Shown piece by piece: positions 59,309 to 64,000 of a stretch of DNA of 64,000 bases; position 1 is the stretch's first letter, and the number at the start of each line of letters is the position of its first letter. The position numbers and the translations under genes were made by a program. The notes beneath the pieces were generated by a model. That model had not been told where the DNA came from. It made no database searches and was given only the letters and a program-made list of their open reading frames with translations. The DNA lies in the NCBI GenBank assembly GCA_963682025.1, contig OY821521.1:164208961-164272960 (forward strand). Direction: 5' to 3'. This DNA comes from Cordilura impudica. Its lineage: Eukaryota > Arthropoda > Insecta > Diptera > Scathophagidae.

Positions 59309-59506
59309 AAATGCCAAATATTGTAGGTATCCTGTTCTTAATTTGGTGAGGGCAGCGTTTTGTATTTCAGCGGATTTGAAGAAAAATTTGATTTTTCATA
59401 ATTTTTCAACTGTTAGGCTACATCTTTTTGGTGTTTTCATATTTCAAATATCTTTTGTCAAAATATTATACAACTTGATATAAGTTCTCAATCCTGTAAA
59501 TTAAGG

Positions 59507-60270
59507 TTAAATTGAAACACTATAAATTGTCCCCCTTAAGGTCAAATTTAAGGATATTAACATTTTTTTAAAACAAAATATCGAAATAATATATATTTGT
59601 GGAAGGATTTCGATAAAAGTGGTTGATAATATTTTAATAATTCCAAAAAATAATATTCTGGACTTATTTTCTGAAATTACCCCTGATGTCAAATTGATTC
59701 TATATGAAAATCTATAAATATTTTCTTCATAAGGATTTATATCCATCCTATAAAAAGCTTTACTAAAATCGGTGAATATTACATCTATCTGCTCACCACG
59801 GACGTAACCTTTGAAAACATTAGTCGAAAATTCTAGAAGATTAGTAGCTGTTAATCTTGATTTTAAAAAGCCATGTTGAAATGGAGATATACTCGACTTT
59901 AGTTCATAAGAGAGATAATCAGTAACAAATTTCTCCATTAACTTAGGAATAATGCTTACCTTAGCTATTCCCCTATAGTTAAGTACATCCGCCTTACCAC
60001 CTGACTTATACAAAGGTAAATAAATGATTCTTTCCAAGAAGTGGGAAAATAAGTAATTTGCAAAAGTGTTAAAAATACACGTTATGGGCACGCTTAGAAT
60101 TTGAGCGCAATTTCTCAAAATAGAAACAGGTACACCATCAGGACCAGGCTGGTATGAAAATATCCACCGAATCAGAGACTTAAAAACAGCTTCCGTATCA
60201 AAGAGCGGAATATTTGATACCGATGCAACTTTTATTAAATCTGTGGTTTTCTGGAATAACCGCGTATGTC
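59507..60270 (-). pseudogene. LINE reverse transcriptase fragment (LINE E, LINE C relative)
   Basis: On the minus strand: SYQPGPDGVPVSILRNCAQI, IIYLPLYKSGGKADVLNYRG, IAKVSIIPKLMEKFVTDYLS, PFQHGFLKSRLTATNLLEFS and VIFTDFSKAFYRMD, the first RT motifs. Sequence similarity to LINE C then ends (about 59750), before the YADD box; the remaining open frame to 59507 is not recognisable as LINE. An in-frame stop lies near 60119. Truncated at both ends. Confidence 0.78.
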
Positions 60271-60432
60271 CATTTATGTCAGTTTTGAGTTAACGATGCC
60301 AAATATATTAATTTTTAACGCTCTTTACATGTGTTAAATTTTTTTTAAAAAATATTGACCATTTCTGAGTTTTTTCTTTAAATAACGACATGACTTTTAT
60401 GTTTATTAAATTAATTTGCAGCACTATCGACG

Positions 60433-60471
60433 CACAGTGGCGCCATTTGAGTTTTTTCGTTGCAAAAATCA
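60433..60471 (+). repeat. Transib terminus resembling a V(D)J recombination signal
   Basis: Heptamer CACAGTG (60433-60439) equals the RSS heptamer. After 22 bases (60440-60461) comes GCAAAAATC, agreeing with the RSS nonamer ACAAAAACC at 7 of 9 positions. The similarity of Transib ends to 23-bp-spacer signals is established for the superfamily. Confidence 0.6.
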
Positions 60472-60750
60472 TATCTTTGAAACGAAAACATAATTGAACA
60501 GTTTAAACAGCATATGATAGATAACTGTTCAGCCTATGAAATGAGCGTTTGGAAAGGGTGCTACGCTTTGTAGGGGCCTACTTATGGGTTATCAAAGTTA
60601 AAATTTGTAGAAAAATCAATTTTATGGTAACTAAAAAAAATTATTTTTACATTTTTAAATTGTTTTTATTTTTTTTTCTTTAGGGTTTTATGTTTTAAAT
60701 TATTACCCAACAAATTAAAAAAAAATTACTTCTTTTTTAAATTTATTTTT

Positions 60751-62340
60751 TCAATTTTCTGTAAAATATTCATCACAATTCGTAAGAGAAGGTATATCTA
60801 AAAGACTAATCATTTCTAAACTATAACTATTTTCTAACTCTATTCGTGACTTCACATGCCGCAGGTAAGAAATAAGTGGATCGGAAGATGCTGCCAACAT
60901 GTTGAATAGGTCCTCATTTTGCCTTACCCTTGACGCTTTGAATGTGTTCTGCAATCTATATTTTTTATAAAATTTGTTACGTGACTCCTGTGTTTCTTCA
61001 GAAAGCTCTCCAATTGGCAAAGACTGGTACTCAATTATATCTTTGCCATGCGCCAATATTTTATGGACGGTCGGGGTCAACTTCTTCTATGGATACATTT
61101 CTGCTAAAAGAGATGCAGTTTTCGATGCATATTCTCCATATTTTGTAGAATTGACATTTTCTTTGCAGTTTAAAACATTCAAGATCGTTCCCAATCTTTT
61201 TACGATTTGATTGTCAATTCCAGTGATTCTAGTTACTGCCTCATCGTTTTCAAAAAATTTCCTAGAAGTGTTTCCATCGTTTGAGTTACCGTATCCGTGC
61301 TTGGGACAGTCTACTTTTAGTCCAACTTGTTTAAAAAAAGCATCCTGTATTTGCTTCTTTCTGATCTTTTCCTTATCCTTTATTGATGTATTTTCATCGA
61401 AGTTTTCCTCCTCTTGTGGTAGGGTATACGCCAGTTTTAGCAAGAACTCCATACACCTTATCCTTGCGTGCAATGGTGACATTCCATATTCGTAATTCTC
61501 CTCGTTTGTAGAATCGTTTAAATTACCAAAGGTCTTCTGACTCTTTCTGCAAATCAGTAATGACAATGTTGATGCTGTTCCTGTCAGTTCGTTTACGGCT
61601 TTTCCGTCAACCATGGTCAGGTGGAACTCGTAATTGCATTCAATATATTTTCCTTCTCCAATTTGCAGCTTTGTAGGCTTAATCTTGCTTATTTGTTCTT
61701 CAATGTCCTTCACCGTGGTCCTTATGAGTTCTGCCGATTCCCTTGCAAACTAAAACATTATTGGTCGGCAATAATGCACTGATGGCGGACGTGGATTTTT
61801 CCAGTGTAGGGAAACATCAGATTTTAGCCGCAAAGGAACAACAGATGCCATAAACATATTTCCGTCCGAGATTGTAGCGTCATCGGAAGATATCCTTTGC
61901 TTATAAACGCTTTGTCCGGATGATCCATCGCAGCCCCATTTGCTGATCAATGTCAGTTTCTCAGGAAGAATTTTCACCTCATTTTCAGAAAGACTCTCCA
62001 ACAACCGTTTTGTTGTATGGCCCATGAGATCCTGCAGATTGGCTTTCACAGAGACTTCCGTAAACTCCGTATGCAGTGGTCGTGAATTTATTTTGGCTTG
62101 CGTAATATGCTTGTATCCTGGTAAAACGTCAGCCCTGTGTCGCATCAAGGATGCCCGTAGTATCTCATATTTTCTTTGGAAAGTTGTAAGTCCATAAACA
62201 AGGCCAAGGCTTCTTATGAGCCATACTTTTTAATGTGTGCCTTTGTGGGCGTGGGAATGCTTTCCTTAATCCTTTTTAGTAATCTGCGACCTAACTCTTT
62301 CACTATCCTTTGTATATTTAATAGACAGCGCGTCCGATAA
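60751..62340 (-). pseudogene. Transib transposase (RAG1 core-like), broken
   Basis: From 62148 to 60751 a single frame of 466 codons is interrupted only by two TAG codons (61750-61752 and 61087-61089). Candidate catalytic residues: Asp at 61927-61929 in KWGCDGSSGQ; Asp at 61606-61608 in TMVDGKAVNEL; Glu in GELSEETQESRNK (about 60985-61008). The two Asp are 107 codons apart, against 108 in RAG1. Other Transib/RAG1-type blocks are CRPIMF, TASTLSLLICR, MSPLHARIRCMEFLLKLAY and NEDLFNMLAASSDPLISYLR. Upstream (62150-62340), after a frameshift, ALALFMDLQLSKEN fits the region before the catalytic core. The enzyme would cut DNA at the terminal signals. Confidence 0.85.
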
Positions 62341-62800
62341 ATGCTTCGTGGTCAAGTCATTGGTGGCATCGGCAAGTTTCCTCTTTCTTGTGAAAATTGA
62401 ACACTCCTCTATACTTTTTTTAGCCTTCCTTTTGCTCCTCTGGTTGATGTGGTGGGTTTATCTACTGCCAATATATCCAGGATGGTGTCTGCATTAAGCC
62501 AGTCCTCGTATTTGGAGTTGAAGTTCTGAATGGTTCGATTAGATTTCACCCATTTTGCCTTAATATTTGCATATAGTTATCAGATAAAAATTATTTTTTA
62601 TAATTTCGCTTCTCTTAATATTTCCATATAAGCTATCAAGTTTTTCTAAAGCAGCTTCCGTGAAAAACTTTGGTGTGGTTAACCTTCTAAACAGTTCAAA
62701 TAATTTTAAATTGTTTAACGCCATGGTTTCAGTACTTGTTTCGCCAACTTTCAGTCGTAGACTAATCCAGGCATTATGCATATTTTGCAATATATAGGCT
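62341..62800 (-). pseudogene. possible N-terminal region of the Transib transposase
   Basis: On the minus strand a frame 62790-62560 (LRLKVGETSTETMALNNL, LTTPKFFTEAALEKLDSLYG) and a following stretch (NSKYEDWLNADTILDILAVD, KRKAKKSIEECSIFTRKRK, LSDALSIKYT) lead toward the core. They are charged and look coding, and the second joins the core in continuity apart from frameshifts. I recognise no domain, so assignment rests on position. Confidence 0.45.
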
Positions 62801-64000
62801 TATGCTACCATGTCTAAAAATTTACCTGTTCCCTGGATACATATGGATTTAGGCTGAATTATGCAATCTTGATATTATGCTCGTGTCCAAATAAGATATG
62901 TGCCTACCTGGAGGGACCATAAGTCAATATTGTCCTTGACCATTTGTACTCCAAAGTAATTTTTAAGTGAGATGCGTACCTGCGAATTTCAATGAGTAGT
63001 TTTTTGTGCAACCTGTGTCTGTAACAGAATATTGGGAGTAGACTTTGGCAGAGGCTCACAGGTAGACAACCGACTTAAAATGCAATTTTCAAACTATTAG
63101 ATCAAACTACTGTCAGTCAAAACATGTAAGGGATGCACGCCATACAATTTCTGCAACCATGTCTTTTTAACCTTTTTTACCTCTAGAAGCCAAACGGACA
63201 CGTACGGGCAGATAAAACCTTTTGAATTATGTAAAGAACTAATCAAAGAACATGTTTTGCAAATATGGCAAATATAGAAAAATATAGATTTTTTTATTTT
63301 CCGTCAAAGTTGAAAAATAGTGAAAAACGGATAGTTTTTAAATAGTGATTTACCAGGAGAAACACAAAGCAAACAGTTAATTTTTTTTTATCATTATACA
63401 TTTAATAAATACATCAATCAATACAAATAAAAAATAAGGCGATTCGTTACCTATTTTTCGTGATATTACACCTGAAATCGCAACAAATTGACTAAAAATT
63501 GTGCGTTTTTTTGAAAACCGAAAGTCGGTCAACTTTGAACGGTTATATCTTCTAAACTAAAAATGTGATATTATTAAGAGTAGCATATTTGAAATTGTTG
63601 AAAAGTTTCGTATAGCGACATACGTTGTTATTAATGAAAAAAAAAATTCAAAATAACTGTGGATTATTTTTCAGTTTATAACCACTTATAAAAACTTGTG
63701 TGCTTATTTCTGTTATTTTTTGTCATTATTATTCTTGATACGTTGTTATATTCTCATCCTAAGTCCCGTTAACTTTTTTTGACAATAAAAAAAAAATCCA
63801 TTTTTCAAGCAACCATAACTTATGTCTACATGGGTGACTGCATTGGTAGTTTTCTTTTTCAAAGAAAACGACGTTTGTCGACATAAGTTGCTTTATCTAC
63901 ACACACTTTAAATGTGTGCAGAAGATTTTTGACTCAAAATTTTATATAAAGTATTTATTGCCCATATCTACAGGTCTGTTAAATAAAAAGGTCTAAAAAC
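62801..64000. other. no gene seen
   Basis: About 1.2 kb to the window edge without a supported frame. It could include the rest of the Transib element, but no CACWRTG terminus in the expected orientation was found. Confidence 0.35.

Larger units (their letters stand above)
60433..62800 (-). mobile_element. Transib DNA transposon (RAG1-like), one end identified
   Basis: The transposase remnant (60751 to about 62340) and a terminus starting CACAGTGGCGCCATTTGAG at 60433 define a Transib element. Immediately outside is CGACG (60428-60432), a GC-rich 5-bp site of the type Transib elements duplicate. The other terminus was not found; it may lie beyond 64000 or be lost, so the right limit is only that of recognisable coding sequence. 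Confidence 0.72.

Noticed and set aside
61087..61752. Programmed TAG readthrough in the Transib transposase
   Set aside because: Two isolated stops in a copy that also has frameshifts upstream are explained by decay; no readthrough context was seen.
62801..64000. Search for the second Transib terminus
   Set aside because: No inverted CACWRTG start with GGCGCCAT was found up to the window edge.

Overview
The window is about 64 kb of very A/T-rich DNA made almost entirely of transposable elements and other repeats. No intact host gene, tRNA or rRNA could be supported. The element set (jockey/I/CR1-group LINEs, a DD41D mariner, a Ty3/gypsy remnant, a RAG1-like Transib, Foldback-like and Helitron elements, and INE-1/DINE-1-like elements with a (GTCY)n block) points to a higher fly (Diptera: Brachycera, probably Calyptratae or a relative). 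Species cannot be told from sequence alone. It reads as intergenic or heterochromatin-like DNA in which younger insertions sit inside older ones.

Layout. 1-5.5 kb: INE-1-like copies (called HINE-1 here), a broken mariner with its inverted repeats, a TIR element carrying a HINE-1 copy, and a 2.2 kb Foldback-like element with a 9-bp target duplication. 5.6-16.3 kb: an unclassified repeat, a LINE 3' fragment, then a HINE-1 copy split by LINE A (7707-16160), which is itself split by LINE B (about 10751-15082). 16.6-20.2 kb: another HINE-1, gypsy pol and LTR remnants, Foldback and Helitron copies. 21.1-26.3 kb: a large element with about 670-bp inverted arms, carrying a broken gene of a cysteine-pair family and LINE D. 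26.3-28.6 kb: a T/A-rich satellite-like array. 29-46.4 kb: Helitron copies, small TIR elements (two with TTA duplications), many HINE-1/HINE-2 pieces and simple repeats. 49.3-49.9 kb: a minisatellite. 50-56.6 kb: two copies of LINE C, the second inside an inverted copy of the 5.6 kb repeat. 58.6-60.3 kb: HINE-1 and a LINE fragment. 60.4-62.8 kb: a Transib element with a RAG1-like transposase pseudogene and a terminus resembling a V(D)J recombination signal.

Every recognisable coding region carries stops, frameshifts or truncations, so nothing here is likely to be autonomous now. The non-autonomous families (HINE-1, HINE-2, Helitron, Foldback, small TIR elements) would depend on enzymes encoded elsewhere. 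The points most worth following are the Transib terminus and transposase, the cysteine-pair gene inside a long-inverted-repeat element, and the two HINE families that share end architecture but differ in the palindrome. All family names come from motif recognition by eye; no database search was run.
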